Source of the DNA: Serratia grimesii NBRC 13537
GTDB lineage: Bacteria > Pseudomonadota > Gammaproteobacteria > Enterobacterales > Enterobacteriaceae
Direction of reading: 5' to 3'
Assembly (NCBI RefSeq): GCF_001590905.1
Contig: NZ_BCTT01000004.1
Span: 1 to 64,000 of the forward strand
Length of the DNA stretch: 64,000 bases
Shown one piece after another: positions 55,179 to 64,000 of the stretch. Positions within the stretch are counted from its first letter, which is position 1. Every line of letters starts with the position of its first letter. The notes under the pieces were generated by a model. It saw only the letters and a list, made by a program, of their open reading frames with translations. It ran no database searches and was not told the DNA's origin. The position numbers and the translations under genes were made by a program.

Positions 55179-56546
55179 TTATGCAACGTCTTCGCTAGCC
55201 TGTGGAACTGGCAGGCGGAAGCTGCGGGTGACGAAGGCCAGATAAATCAGACCAATCGCTGCCCACACCAGACCCAATGTCATTGAGCTGGCTTCCAGGT
55301 TCAGCCACAGCGCGCCTACGGTCAGTGCACCCAGAACAGGCAGAATCAGGTAATTAAAGGTGTCTTTAACGGTACGGTTCAGCTTGTCGCGGATATAGAA
55401 CTGCGAAATGACCGACAGGTTCACAAAGGTGAACGCCACCAGCGCACCGAAGTTAATCAGTGCCGTCGCAGTCACCAGATCAAACGATACTGCAGACAGT
55501 GCAATCACGCCGACCAGCAACACGTTCAATGCCGGGGTACGCCATTTCGGGTGTACGTAACCGAAGAAACGCTCCGGGAATACGCCGTCACGGCCCATCA
55601 CGTACATCAGGCGTGAAACACCGGCGTGCGACGCCATGCCTGAAGCCAGTACGGTTACGCAAGAGAACACCAGGATCACCGACTGGAAGAACTTGCCGGC
55701 TACGTACAGCATGATTTCCGGTTGGGACGCGTCAGGATCTTTGAAGCGCGAGATGTCCGGGAAGTACAACTGTACAAAGTAGGACACCACAATAAAGATG
55801 ACACCACCAATCAACGCCGTCAGGAAGATGGCTTTTGGGATCACGTTTTCCGCGTCTTTGGTTTCTTCAGACAGTGAGCTGATACCGTCAAAACCGAGGA
55901 ACGAGAAGCACAGAATGGTCGCACCGGTAATCATCGGCACCACATGCGCACCCTCAGACCAGAACGGACGGCTGCTGATCAGCGTGCCGGCACCTTCACC
56001 ATGCGAAATGCCGTTCACTACCAGGAACAGGAACACGACCATGATCGCCACCTGCACCACCACGATAATGGAGTTCAGGTTCGCCACCAGCTTAATGCCG
56101 CGCAAGTTGAAAATCGTCATCAACGCGACCAGCGCTGCCACGAAGATCCACGAAGGCACGCCCGGGAAGATAGCTTCCAGGTAAATTTTGGCCAACAGGA
56201 TGTTGATCATCGGCATGAACAGATAGTCCAGCAGCGATGACCAGCCCACCATAAAGCCAACGTGCGGGCTAATGGCCTTCTGGGCGTAAGTATAGGCAGA
56301 ACCGGCGGACGGGAATTTCCGTACCAGTTTGCCGTAGCTCAATGCGGTAAACAGCACCGCCAGCAGAGCAAAGGCGTACGCAGTGGCGACGTGACCATCG
56401 GTCAGGCCGGATACGATGCCAAAGGTATCGAAGATGGTCATTGGCTGCAGGTAAGCCAGCCCCATCATCACTACCGGAACTAAAGTCAGGGTTTTACGTA
56501 GTTGTGCGCGTTGAGCCGGAGCGGCACTGATGATGTTATCGGACAT
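55179..56546 (-). CDS. plaP: PlaP low-affinity putrescine:H+ importer
   Basis: An amino acid-polyamine-organocation permease of 455 residues, nearly identical in layout to E. coli PlaP (YeeF). Blocks: [55 protein letters not shown] and [15 protein letters not shown], with 12 helices. I start it at ATG 56546 (MSDNIISA). PuuA and PuuR genes lie next, so uptake and use of putrescine are together here. Confidence 0.94.
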   Translation of the reverse strand: MSDNIISAAPAQRAQLRKTLTLVPVVMMGLAYLQPMTIFDTFGIVSGLTDGHVATAYAFALLAVLFTALSYGKLVRKFPSAGSAYTYAQKAISPHVGFMVGWSSLLDYLFMPMINILLAKIYLEAIFPGVPSWIFVAALVALMTIFNLRGIKLVANLNSIIVVVQVAIMVVFLFLVVNGISHGEGAGTLISSRPFWSEGAHVVPMITGATILCFSFLGFDGISSLSEETKDAENVIPKAIFLTALIGGVIFIVVSYFVQLYFPDISRFKDPDASQPEIMLYVAGKFFQSVILVFSCVTVLASGMASHAGVSRLMYVMGRDGVFPERFFGYVHPKWRTPALNVLLVGVIALSAVSFDLVTATALINFGALVAFTFVNLSVISQFYIRDKLNRTVKDTFNYLILPVLGALTVGALWLNLEASSMTLGLVWAAIGLIYLAFVTRSFRLPVPQASEDVA

Positions 56547-56891
56547 GACGCAGCCCCCCCTTACCTTCTGCCTTGCGGAGCGTAGACACGCCAAGACTTA
56601 AGGTTGCGGGGAAACTTCGCAACGAGCGACTGAATTCAAAAAGAAGGGGATTGGAAGCTGGATAACGAGTCAAGGCGGCCTTGGCTGCTCCATAATCGCT
56701 GCGACCGCAGCGGAAACCGGCGGGCACCGGTGCTAAAGTGAAAAATTGCCCCATCTTTCTTATCCTCATGAGTCACGACCATAAAGTTTTGTTTGATCGC
56801 GCACGAAACTATTTATCTATCCGGATCGGTGTCCGGCCTCGCTTGGTGTATGAAACGCACAGTTTGTAGTACATAAATGCAAAAAAAATAA
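56547..56891. other. Region upstream of plaP
   Basis: This stretch holds the plaP promoter and 5' leader. A short stem (GTTGCGGGGAAACTTCGCAAC, near 56606-56626) is visible. No gene is supported. Confidence 0.4.
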
Positions 56892-56911
56892 CCGACGCGT
56901 TAAAACGTCGG
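56892..56911 (-). terminator. Terminator downstream of puuA (distal)
   Basis: CCGACGCGTTAAAACGTCGG, read on the minus strand, is followed by a run of T (AAAAAAAATA on the plus strand). It likely backs up the hairpin at 56943-56973. Confidence 0.75.
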
Positions 56912-56942
56912 CTATCTGCATTAGGGATATTTTGCACCAAAA

Positions 56943-56973
56943 ACCCTCCTGATGACAAGATCAGGAAGGCCTC
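56943..56973 (-). terminator. Terminator downstream of puuA (proximal)
   Basis: Read on the minus strand: CCTTCCTGAT-CTTGTC-ATCAGGAGGG followed by TTTTT. It is the first terminator-like structure after puuA, about 110 bases from the stop. Confidence 0.7.
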
Positions 56974-57080
56974 TTAAACAAATTCTTTTCGCGATCGTTC
57001 GGAAAACCGCCCTTACGGGTGAATTAATCCGCTATCCTCAGCATCGCTTACTCAGCTAATACTGCTTAGTTTACGCTCCC

Positions 57081-58499
57081 TCAGGCATTTTTCAACATCC
57101 AGTCGATCTCTGTTTCCGTCACTAAGCGTTCAAACTGCATCAATTCGTCCATCTTGCAGGCATGATAAACATGGGCAAAACGTTCTCCCAGATACTGCGT
57201 CAGCTCATGCTGGTGCTCAAACTCGTATAGCGCATCGCTTTGGCGGATCGGGAACGGCAGCCCTTCTTGTTCGAGCCCGTTACCGGTCACCGGTTCAGGC
57301 AACGGCAGTTCATTGTCCAACCCGTACAAGATCCCGGCGAGGATCGCGGCAACCACCAGATAGGGGTTTGCATCCGCGCCCGCGACACGGTATTCCACGC
57401 GATGATTCTCTGGTTCACCACAGGGAATACGCAACGCGACGGTGCGATTATTGTGTCCCCAAGAGGCTTGAGTGGGTACATACATACCCGGCTGGAAACG
57501 ACGGAAAGCATTAACATTGGGCGCCAATAGTGCCATTGACGCCGGCATTAAGGTAATCATGCCGGCCAGCGCACGGTGCAGTAATGCAGAGTCTTCGCCG
57601 TCCGCTTGTGCGAACACGTTGTTACCGTTGCCATCCAGCATGCTGATATGCACGTGCATACCGCTACCGGCGTACTCTTCATAAGGTTTTGCCATAAAGG
57701 TGGCGTGCAGATGATGATTCTCCGCCACCATACGTACCAGGCGCTTTAACCCCAGCGCATGATCGCAAGCCAGCAGTACATTATCGGTATGCTTTAGGTT
57801 TACCTCGAACTGGCCGGGTGACGCCTCTGCCACCGCACCGTCAGCCGGTAGCCCCTGCATCTGAGCCAGGCTATCGATGTCGTTCAGCACTTCTGCAAAG
57901 TGATTTAGGTTATCCAGCGAGTAAACCTGACTTTGCACGTTGCGTTCCTGGGTACCAGGTGCGCAAGGGGGTTGTAGGTAACCCTCAGAGTCTCGTTGCC
58001 TGTCAATGAGATAGAACTCCAACTCTACCGCTACCACCGGGAACATGCCTCGCTGGCGCAACGCCTGCCACACTCGGTTCAGGACATTACGGGGTTCAAC
58101 GTCAAAGGGAGTACCATCTTCATCCAGCATGGTCAGCAACACCTGACCGATATTATCCGGGTCCGCTGCTGACGGCGTCAACGAACCAAGCACCGGCATA
58201 CAGACACGGTCTGGCTCCCCCAACTCCTGGCCCAGGCCCGCTTCTTCCACCACATTACCCAGAATATCCATAGCGAATACCGAGGCGGGGAAGTAACTGC
58301 CTTTTTCCAATTTTTTCAGTCCGGAGACAGGAATACGTTTACCGCGGAAGGAACCATTCAGGTCAGTGAGAAGGATATCGATATACTGCGTTGAGGGATG
58401 GCGTTCCAAATAGTGAGCAACTTCACGTTGGAACGCGCTACTTCGCCTCTCTTCATTATGCTGTGCAAAATTTTCAACTGCTGCGATATTGGTTTGCAT
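57081..58499 (-). CDS. puuA: PuuA: gamma-glutamylputrescine synthetase
   Basis: A glutamine-synthetase-fold ligase of 472 residues, the E. coli PuuA length. It joins glutamate to putrescine with ATP, the first step of the Puu pathway. The GS motifs are VELEFYLIDRQRD, GSGMHVHISMLDGNG, NRTVALRIPCGEPENHRVEYRV (in part) and GNGLEQEGLPFPIRQSDAL. The other Puu genes (B, C, D) are not in this window. It diverges from puuR across 394 bases. Confidence 0.95.
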   Translation of the reverse strand: MQTNIAAVENFAQHNEERRSSAFQREVAHYLERHPSTQYIDILLTDLNGSFRGKRIPVSGLKKLEKGSYFPASVFAMDILGNVVEEAGLGQELGEPDRVCMPVLGSLTPSAADPDNIGQVLLTMLDEDGTPFDVEPRNVLNRVWQALRQRGMFPVVAVELEFYLIDRQRDSEGYLQPPCAPGTQERNVQSQVYSLDNLNHFAEVLNDIDSLAQMQGLPADGAVAEASPGQFEVNLKHTDNVLLACDHALGLKRLVRMVAENHHLHATFMAKPYEEYAGSGMHVHISMLDGNGNNVFAQADGEDSALLHRALAGMITLMPASMALLAPNVNAFRRFQPGMYVPTQASWGHNNRTVALRIPCGEPENHRVEYRVAGADANPYLVVAAILAGILYGLDNELPLPEPVTGNGLEQEGLPFPIRQSDALYEFEHQHELTQYLGERFAHVYHACKMDELMQFERLVTETEIDWMLKNA

Positions 58500-58893
58500 A
58501 CATCACCCGCCATTATGCTCTGAGGACGCTGCCGCGCCCGCCTGCCGATAGGTTCAACACATGGTCTGATTTCTCTGTAGACTGCGCCAGAACAGGCGCT
58601 CAAAATAACATCCATAATATGAAACATAGCTTTAACACAAATGGTTTGCAAATGTTACAATGCTGTTTGATTATTCGCCACCGACTGCTAAATTGATAAA
58701 ATATTGACCGAAAAGGTGTTAACTGCCTTTTTATGTACAGAATTTCGTCCGCCAGAACGGGGGTGACCATGGGCAATATATTTTCCAAATTCGGCACAAC
58801 TACCGATATCATGCAATGTCGATATCACTCAGACAGGCACCTGACACCGATATTCATTTCTGCCTGTCGTCCCTACCAGAAGGAAGTACCGCT
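58500..58893. promoter_or_regulatory. puuA-puuR intergenic control region
   Basis: This AT-rich region must hold divergent promoters and PuuR sites. Possible sites are AAAATATTGACCG near 58698 and CATAATATGAAACA near 58614, both only partly like the E. coli PuuR sequence. No gene is supported within it. Confidence 0.4.
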
Positions 58894-59451
58894 ATGAGCG
58901 AAGTCAGCTTGGCGCCAGGTAAGCGCCTGTCACAGATCCGTCTGCAATTGGGTTTGTCGCAGCGCCGAGTCGCCGAACTGTCCGGGTTAACCCACAGCGC
59001 AATCAGCACCATCGAACAGGATAAAGTCAGCCCGGCTATCAGCACGCTGCAAAAACTGCTGAAGGTCTATGGTTTGTCGTTGTCCGCGTTCTTTGCCGAA
59101 CCTGAAACCGCGAATGAACCCAAAGTGGTGATCGACGCCGAAGATTTGATCGAGATCGGCAGCCAGGGCGTGTCGATGAAGCTGGTACACAACGGCAACC
59201 CAACGCGCAATCTGGCGATGATGCTGGAAACCTATCAACCCGGTACGACCACCGGTGAGAAGATAAAGCACCAGGGCGAGGAGATTGGCACTCTGCTGGA
59301 AGGTGAGATCATGCTGACTATTAATGGCCAAACTCATTGCCTGACTGCTGGACAAAGTTATGCCATCAACACCGGTATTCCCCACAGTTTCAGCAATACC
59401 TCTGCACGCGTCTGTCGTATCGTCAGTGCACATACACCGACGACATTCTGA
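58894..59451 (+). CDS. puuR: PuuR: putrescine-responsive repressor
   Basis: A repressor of 185 residues, identical in length to E. coli PuuR. XRE helix-turn-helix (RLSQIRLQLGLSQRRVAELSG, in part) then a cupin domain (about 105-180: IKHQGEEIGTLLEGEIMLTING). Putrescine lifts repression of the puu genes. The start is ATG 58894 behind AGAAGGAAG. Confidence 0.94.
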   Translation: MSEVSLAPGKRLSQIRLQLGLSQRRVAELSGLTHSAISTIEQDKVSPAISTLQKLLKVYGLSLSAFFAEPETANEPKVVIDAEDLIEIGSQGVSMKLVHNGNPTRNLAMMLETYQPGTTTGEKIKHQGEEIGTLLEGEIMLTINGQTHCLTAGQSYAINTGIPHSFSNTSARVCRIVSAHTPTTF

Positions 59452-59657
59452 TAAGCCGGATAAGGGCGTCGCGTTGCCCGCGATTCCCTTTTCCCTGCCT
59501 TCCGTTTAGTGATGTCGTTTACGCTGGACAGATCCCTTTGTCGGCTAAACATCATTTTCGTCTCAGTTATTCTATTTAGTGTGTTGCGTGAATCGAAATC
59601 TGTGTTACAAAAGACTATCTTTAGCCATCTAAACACCTAAACGTCTTTAATCACACT

Positions 59658-61169
59658 ATGCCAACCACTACGCCCTCATGTCTCGAGATGCGCAATATCT
59701 CGATCGCCTTTGCCGGATTCAACGCGCTGCAAAACGTCGACTTTACCCTGCTGGGTGGGTCTATCCATGCACTGGTCGGCGCGAATGGTGCCGGGAAGTC
59801 CACACTGATGGCGATCCTGTCCGGGGCGCATAATCATTACCGCGGTGAGATCTTTATCGACGGTCAAAAAGTGGATATTCATTCGCCACTGCAAGCCCGC
59901 CAATATGGGATCCACGTGGTGCAGCAAGAAGTGGATGTGGCACTGATTCCCACGCTGTCAGTGGCGGAAAACATCATGCTCGATTGGCTTAATGAACCAG
60001 GCCATTTGCTCAATTGGGCACAATTGTACCGGCAGGCCGCCCAACTACTGGCCCAGTTGGATTTGACCATTAACCCACGCCAGCGTTTGGCAGACTGTAC
60101 GCTGGCGGAAAAACAGCAAGTACTGCTCGCACGCGCACTGTCACACCGCTGCCGTTTCCTGGTACTTGATGAACCCACCGCTCCGCTCGATCGCGCCGAA
60201 AGCGAACGCCTGTTCCGCGTGGTGCGCCGCCTGCAGTCCGAAGGGATCGGCATTGTCTTTATTTCACACCGTATTCACGAACTGAGTGAAATCTGCGATC
60301 GCTTAACGGTACTGCGCGATGGCCGCCATGTCAGTGAAGATGCTATGCAAGGCCTGAATGGCGAGCAGATTGTTGAGAGAATGCTCGGGCACCGGTTAGA
60401 CGATATCTTCCCACCGCGACGCCCACCGCACGGATCACGCCCGTTGTTACAGGTAGAAAACCTGCACGACCGCCACAAACTACGCGACATCACTCTGCAA
60501 CTGCATCAGGGGGAAATTCTCGGTATCGCCGGGCTGGCCGGTGCCGGTAAAACGGAGCTGTGCAAAGCGCTGTTTGGTGCCTCTCCGGCCCGCATTGAAC
60601 GCGGTGAGCTGCTGGGCAAGCCCTGGACGCCTCGCGCTCCGCATCTTAGCGTCGAGCAAGGGTTGGCACTGGTACCGGAAGAACGGCGTAAAGAAGGCAT
60701 TTTTATAAACGAAGCTATTCCGATGAACCTGAGCGTCAGCGCCGACGACAGCTTCTCACGCTGGAGTCTGTTCAGTCGCCGCCAGGAACTGCGCTGGGCT
60801 CTGGATATCATGCAACGCCTGAACATTCGCGCCTCGGGTCCTCAACAGCGGCTGGCAAGATTGTCTGGCGGCAACCAGCAAAAAGTGGCCATTGGCAAAT
60901 GGCTGCGCGGTGATGCCAGCGTACTGATTTTTGACGAACCGACCAAGGGTGTGGATATCAAGGCCAAACAAGAGCTGTTCACTGTGATCGACAACCTGGC
61001 ACGCGAGGGGAAAGGCATTATCTATGCCTCCGGCGAGTTCTCGGAGCTGGTCGGCTTGTGTGATCGCATCTGTGTGTTGTGGGATGGGCGGATCGTGGCG
61101 GAACTGAACGCCGCCGATATTGATGAAGAAACCTTATTACTGTATTCCACCGGAGGAACCCCAGCGTGA
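59658..61169 (+). CDS. Sugar ABC transporter ATPase, RbsA/MglA type
   Basis: A tandem ATPase of 503 residues. The first cassette has Walker A GANGAGKST, a degenerate signature (CTLAEKQQVLLARAL) as usual for this class, and Walker B FLVLDEPTAPLD. The second has a variant Walker A (GLAGAGKTE), LSGGNQQKVAIGKWL and VLIFDEPTKGVD. It drives the permease whose gene overlaps by GTGA. The start at ATG 59658 has no obvious ribosome site. Pentose, hexose, autoinducer-2 or nucleoside uptake are options. No periplasmic binding protein gene is adjacent. Confidence 0.9.
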   Translation: MPTTTPSCLEMRNISIAFAGFNALQNVDFTLLGGSIHALVGANGAGKSTLMAILSGAHNHYRGEIFIDGQKVDIHSPLQARQYGIHVVQQEVDVALIPTLSVAENIMLDWLNEPGHLLNWAQLYRQAAQLLAQLDLTINPRQRLADCTLAEKQQVLLARALSHRCRFLVLDEPTAPLDRAESERLFRVVRRLQSEGIGIVFISHRIHELSEICDRLTVLRDGRHVSEDAMQGLNGEQIVERMLGHRLDDIFPPRRPPHGSRPLLQVENLHDRHKLRDITLQLHQGEILGIAGLAGAGKTELCKALFGASPARIERGELLGKPWTPRAPHLSVEQGLALVPEERRKEGIFINEAIPMNLSVSADDSFSRWSLFSRRQELRWALDIMQRLNIRASGPQQRLARLSGGNQQKVAIGKWLRGDASVLIFDEPTKGVDIKAKQELFTVIDNLAREGKGIIYASGEFSELVGLCDRICVLWDGRIVAELNAADIDEETLLLYSTGGTPA

Positions 61170-62161
61170 GTAAAGAATTATCCCTACAAAATGCGCAACC
61201 CTGGCGCCATCAGTTGTTTGAGTTTCTCTACAAATGGGGGATGTTACTCACCGTTGTTGCTCTGATCGCTCTGTTCGGACTGGCATCGGATAATTTCCTC
61301 GATCCGAACAACATCATCAACATTTTGCGCTCTATCGCGATCGTTACCGTGATCGCCATTGGTGTGTCCATCTCACTTTCGGTGGGCGGCTTCGACCTTT
61401 CTGTCGGCTCCACCGCTTCACTCGCTAATGCCTTGGTGGTTTCGCTGTTCGTTTGGTATGGCTTCGGCACGACCGGCGCGATTGTACTGACACTCCTGAT
61501 TTGTACGTTGGTCGGTCTGTTCAACGCCTTCCTGATCGTGGTACTGAAAATTCCTGACATGCTGGCGACACTGGCAAGCTTGTTTGTGATCCAGGGTGTG
61601 GCAATGACCTACAGTTACGGCGGGTCAATAACCCAAAACATGCTGCTGCCGAACGGCGATATGGCTGAAGGCCTGATCCCGGATATCTTTTCTTCACTGG
61701 GTCAGGTGCCGATCATTGTGCTGATCATGCTGGCAGTCACCATAGTGGTGCAGCTTTTTCTGTCGCTGACCAAACACGGCCGGCGCATGTACGCCATTGG
61801 CGGTAACCCGGAGGCCGCGCGTCTGTCAGGCATTCGCACCGTACGTTACAGGGTTGCCGCCTATGTCATTTCTGCCCTGCTGGCCTCGCTTGGCGGCATA
61901 TTGCTGGCGTCACGTATTGGCTCTTCCCAGGTGAATGCCGGTGGCGGTTATCTGATGGATGCCGTCGCCGCCGCCTACATTGGTTTCTCGTTGGCTGGCT
62001 CCGGTAAACCTAATGCACTCGGCACATTGGTGGGTGCTGTGATCCTCGGCGTATTGCAAAACGGTCTGGTGATGCTTTCCGTACCCTACTATGCAATGGA
62101 CATCATTAAAGGTCTGGTACTGGCCCTGGCGTTAGCGATTACCTATATCCAGAAACGTTAA
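61166..62161 (+). CDS. Sugar ABC transporter permease, RbsC type
   Basis: An inner-membrane permease of 331 residues with about ten helices. It carries SVGGFDLSVGSTASLANALV, LATLASLFVIQGVAMTYSYG and AIGGNPEAARLSGIRTVRYR, all typical of the RbsC family. The GTG start lies inside the ATPase stop (GTGA), so translation is coupled. The sugar is unknown. Confidence 0.9.
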   Translation: MSKELSLQNAQPWRHQLFEFLYKWGMLLTVVALIALFGLASDNFLDPNNIINILRSIAIVTVIAIGVSISLSVGGFDLSVGSTASLANALVVSLFVWYGFGTTGAIVLTLLICTLVGLFNAFLIVVLKIPDMLATLASLFVIQGVAMTYSYGGSITQNMLLPNGDMAEGLIPDIFSSLGQVPIIVLIMLAVTIVVQLFLSLTKHGRRMYAIGGNPEAARLSGIRTVRYRVAAYVISALLASLGGILLASRIGSSQVNAGGGYLMDAVAAAYIGFSLAGSGKPNALGTLVGAVILGVLQNGLVMLSVPYYAMDIIKGLVLALALAITYIQKR

Positions 62162-62167
62162 TGTCTA

Positions 62168-62196
62168 CACCGGCGCACGCCTTGCTGTGCCGGTTT
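62168..62196 (+). terminator. Terminator of the sugar ABC unit
   Basis: ACCGGCGCA and TGTGCCGGT form a stem with loop CGCCTTGC, then TTTTCCCTTT, shortly after the permease stop. Confidence 0.8.
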
Positions 62197-62242
62197 TCCC
62201 TTTAATTCATACGGTTAATCTTTCCCTCCCACTTTAAATATA

Positions 62243-62265
62243 CAAATGATACGAATTATCATTTG
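62243..62265. promoter_or_regulatory. Fur box of the CirA-like gene
   Basis: Arms CAAATGATA and TATCATTTG around CGAAT, identical to the arms at 11006-11028. It overlaps a promoter-like region about 150 bases before the receptor start. Confidence 0.85.
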
Positions 62266-62416
62266 CGTTTACATTTTGTTTAAAATCCTTACAATGGCCT
62301 GACGAAATACTGACGGAACGACGATTCTCGCAACGACGGGGCCCGTTTCTACTTATTATTCAAACCGTTAAAACGACACTTTGTCGATTTACATCAGACC
62401 AGGAAAGGTTTGCCTC

Positions 62417-64000
62417 ATGGAAAAGCCACGTTATAACTCGCTTACTGCACTGATTATTGCTTCACTCGGCAGCGCCAGCGCGTTTGCCGCACCACAAAAT
62501 GACGCTCAGGACACCATGGTGGTGACCGCCTCCGGTTTCCAACAAAAAATCCAGGACTCCCCTGCGTCTATTTCTGTGATCCCACGTCAGCAAATTGAAG
62601 ACAAAGCCTACCGCGACATTACCGATGCGTTGAAAGACGTGCCGGGCGTGGTGGTGACCGGCGGTGCCAGCAGCAGCGATATCAGTATCCGCGGCATGTC
62701 CTCCAAATACACCCTGATTCTGGTGGACGGCAAGCGCGTAGACACCCGTGGCACCCGCCCGAACAGCGATAACTCAGGCATTGAACAAGGTTGGTTGCCT
62801 CCGCTGGAAGCCATTGAACGAATCGAAGTGGTGCGCGGCCCGATGTCTTCGCTGTATGGCTCCGACGCGATGGGCGGCGTGATCAACGTCATCACCCGCA
62901 AAACATCCACCACTCAGGCATGGAAAGGCTCGCTGCACGGCGATTCCACCTTCCAGGAAAACAGCAATTCCGGCGATATCTTCCAGACCAACGCCTACGC
63001 TTCCGGCCCGCTGATTGAAGGCCTGCTGGGCCTGCGGGTTAATGGCCTGCTGTCGCGCCGCGCTGAGGACAAAATCCTCAATGGTTTTAACGAACAACGC
63101 ATGCGCAGCGGCACCGCGGTATTCAGCCTGACACCGAACGAACAGAACGATTTCGATTTCGAAATTGGCCGCTCTTTGCAGGATCGCAACAGTACGCCGG
63201 GCAAATCCATGGCGACCGAAAACTGCCGCAATAAAAAGTGCACAGCTAACAGCGCCAGCGACAGCCTTTACACCCGAACCAACTACGCTGTAACCCACAA
63301 CGGTTATTACGATTTCGGCAATACCAACAGTTACATTCAGCGCGAAGAAACCAACAACCCGGGCCGTAACATGAAGATGTACAACACCATCTTCAATACG
63401 CAAACCCAGTTTGACCTTGGTAACCATATGCTGAATCTGGGCGGCCAGTACCGCTACGAGAAATTGAGTGACGGGGGCAACCAGTTAGCATCGGCAGATA
63501 AGTTGAACAAACTGACGCGCTGGAGCTGGGCGCTGTTTGCCGAAGACGAATGGGCGATGACCAACGACTTCAGCCTGACCAGCGGTATCCGTATGGATCA
63601 GGACCAGAACTACGGTAATCACTGGACACCGCGCATGTACGGCGTCTGGCATCTGACCGAACAATTTACGCTGAAAGGCGGCGTTTCCGCCGGTTATCGC
63701 TCACCGGATCTACGCCAATCCTCCGCCGGCTGGGGGCAAATCACCGGCGGTGGCCGTACGTCAATCATCATCGGCAACCCGGATCTGAAACCAGAAAAGA
63801 GCCTGAGCGAAGAGATCGGTGTGATGTGGGATAACCAGCAAGGCCTGAACGCCGGTGTAACCCTGTTCAATACTGATTTCAAAGACAAGATCACCGAAGT
63901 ACGTCGCTGTGATAGCGGTGACGGTGATGCGCAATGCATGATCGGTACCACGCCATATTACTTTATCAGCGACCGCACTAATGTCGATAAAGCCAATATG
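62417..64000 (+). CDS. CirA-like TonB-dependent outer-membrane receptor, cut by the window end
   Basis: The first 528 codons of a catecholate siderophore receptor. A signal peptide ends near AFA-AP, then the TonB box DTMVVTA, the plug domain (ISVIPRQQIEDKAYRDITDA, RGPMSSLYGSDAMGGVINVI) and the start of the 22-strand barrel. It aligns well with E. coli CirA, which takes up dihydroxybenzoate-type siderophores and colicins Ia/Ib. Starts at ATG 62417 behind AGGAAAGG. Fur control is expected from the box upstream. Confidence 0.88.
   Translation, partial: MEKPRYNSLTALIIASLGSASAFAAPQNDAQDTMVVTASGFQQKIQDSPASISVIPRQQIEDKAYRDITDALKDVPGVVVTGGASSSDISIRGMSSKYTLILVDGKRVDTRGTRPNSDNSGIEQGWLPPLEAIERIEVVRGPMSSLYGSDAMGGVINVITRKTSTTQAWKGSLHGDSTFQENSNSGDIFQTNAYASGPLIEGLLGLRVNGLLSRRAEDKILNGFNEQRMRSGTAVFSLTPNEQNDFDFEIGRSLQDRNSTPGKSMATENCRNKKCTANSASDSLYTRTNYAVTHNGYYDFGNTNSYIQREETNNPGRNMKMYNTIFNTQTQFDLGNHMLNLGGQYRYEKLSDGGNQLASADKLNKLTRWSWALFAEDEWAMTNDFSLTSGIRMDQDQNYGNHWTPRMYGVWHLTEQFTLKGGVSAGYRSPDLRQSSAGWGQITGGGRTSIIIGNPDLKPEKSLSEEIGVMWDNQQGLNAGVTLFNTDFKDKITEVRRCDSGDGDAQCMIGTTPYYFISDRTNVDKANM

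Overview
The window looks like chromosome of an enterobacterium of the Yersiniaceae, most likely Serratia. I infer this from protein-level recognition (HchA, KatG, SotB, the Liv importer, TmaR/YeeX, YeeA, SbcB, PlaP, PuuA, PuuR, a CirA-like receptor), from a moderately GC-rich core, and from a gene neighbourhood (tRNA-Asn, tmaR, yeeA, sbcB, plaP) like the E. coli sbcB region. No database search was possible. Two AT-rich accessory regions interrupt this core.

Layout. 1-2.4 kb: a small AT-rich insert with a Septu-like pair (SMC/ABC-type ATPase plus HNH nuclease). A tRNA-Asn 3'-end fragment with its terminator closes it on the right, and the same type of terminator starts the window. 2.4-6 kb: a WYL-type regulator and its divergent neighbour, a universal stress protein, and hchA followed by an orphan LuxR. 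6.1-13.3 kb: a metal-acquisition locus. Five minus-strand genes (MFS exporter, lipoprotein, siderophore-type binding protein, permease, ATPase) diverge from an AmiA paralogue and a general porin. Their shared intergenic region carries a perfect Fur-like palindrome and Zur-like palindromes. 13.4-26.5 kb: katG with an OxyR-like site, a scar made of two gene remnants, a hydrolase/DoxX/MFS operon, two more MFS genes including sotB, and a sugar or polyol catabolic pair with twin LacI-type operators and a divergent LacI regulator. 26.5-31.6 kb: the complete livJHMGF branched-chain amino acid importer.

At 32.2 kb lies an intact tRNA-Asn(GTT) with promoter and terminator. Past it, 32.3-45.1 kb is a second accessory region of mixed composition: unknown proteins, a LysR/MFS pair, a 531-residue fusion of SANT-like, sigma region 4-like and TnsA-like nuclease segments, an SDR lacking its catalytic Tyr, a thymidylate-kinase-like protein, a truncated umuD behind an intact LexA box, and a compact AT-rich operon of a Fic enzyme, a 31-residue peptide and an ABC exporter. 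That operon, which I read as a candidate modified-peptide (RiPP or bacteriocin-like) system, is the most novel item here. A TolA domain III-like lipoprotein lies beside it. Degenerate copies of one short repeat (TCCGCTATTGGCACAAAGCGGAC-like) sit at several module borders.

From 45.2 kb the core resumes: a LysR/amidohydrolase/binding-protein cluster, tmaR, yeeA, a cytoplasmic-type amidase, a self-cleaving S24 repressor with its own operators, sbcB, the putrescine genes plaP, puuA and puuR, an Rbs-type ABC ATPase and permease without a binding protein, and a CirA-like TonB-dependent receptor behind a Fur box, cut by the window end.
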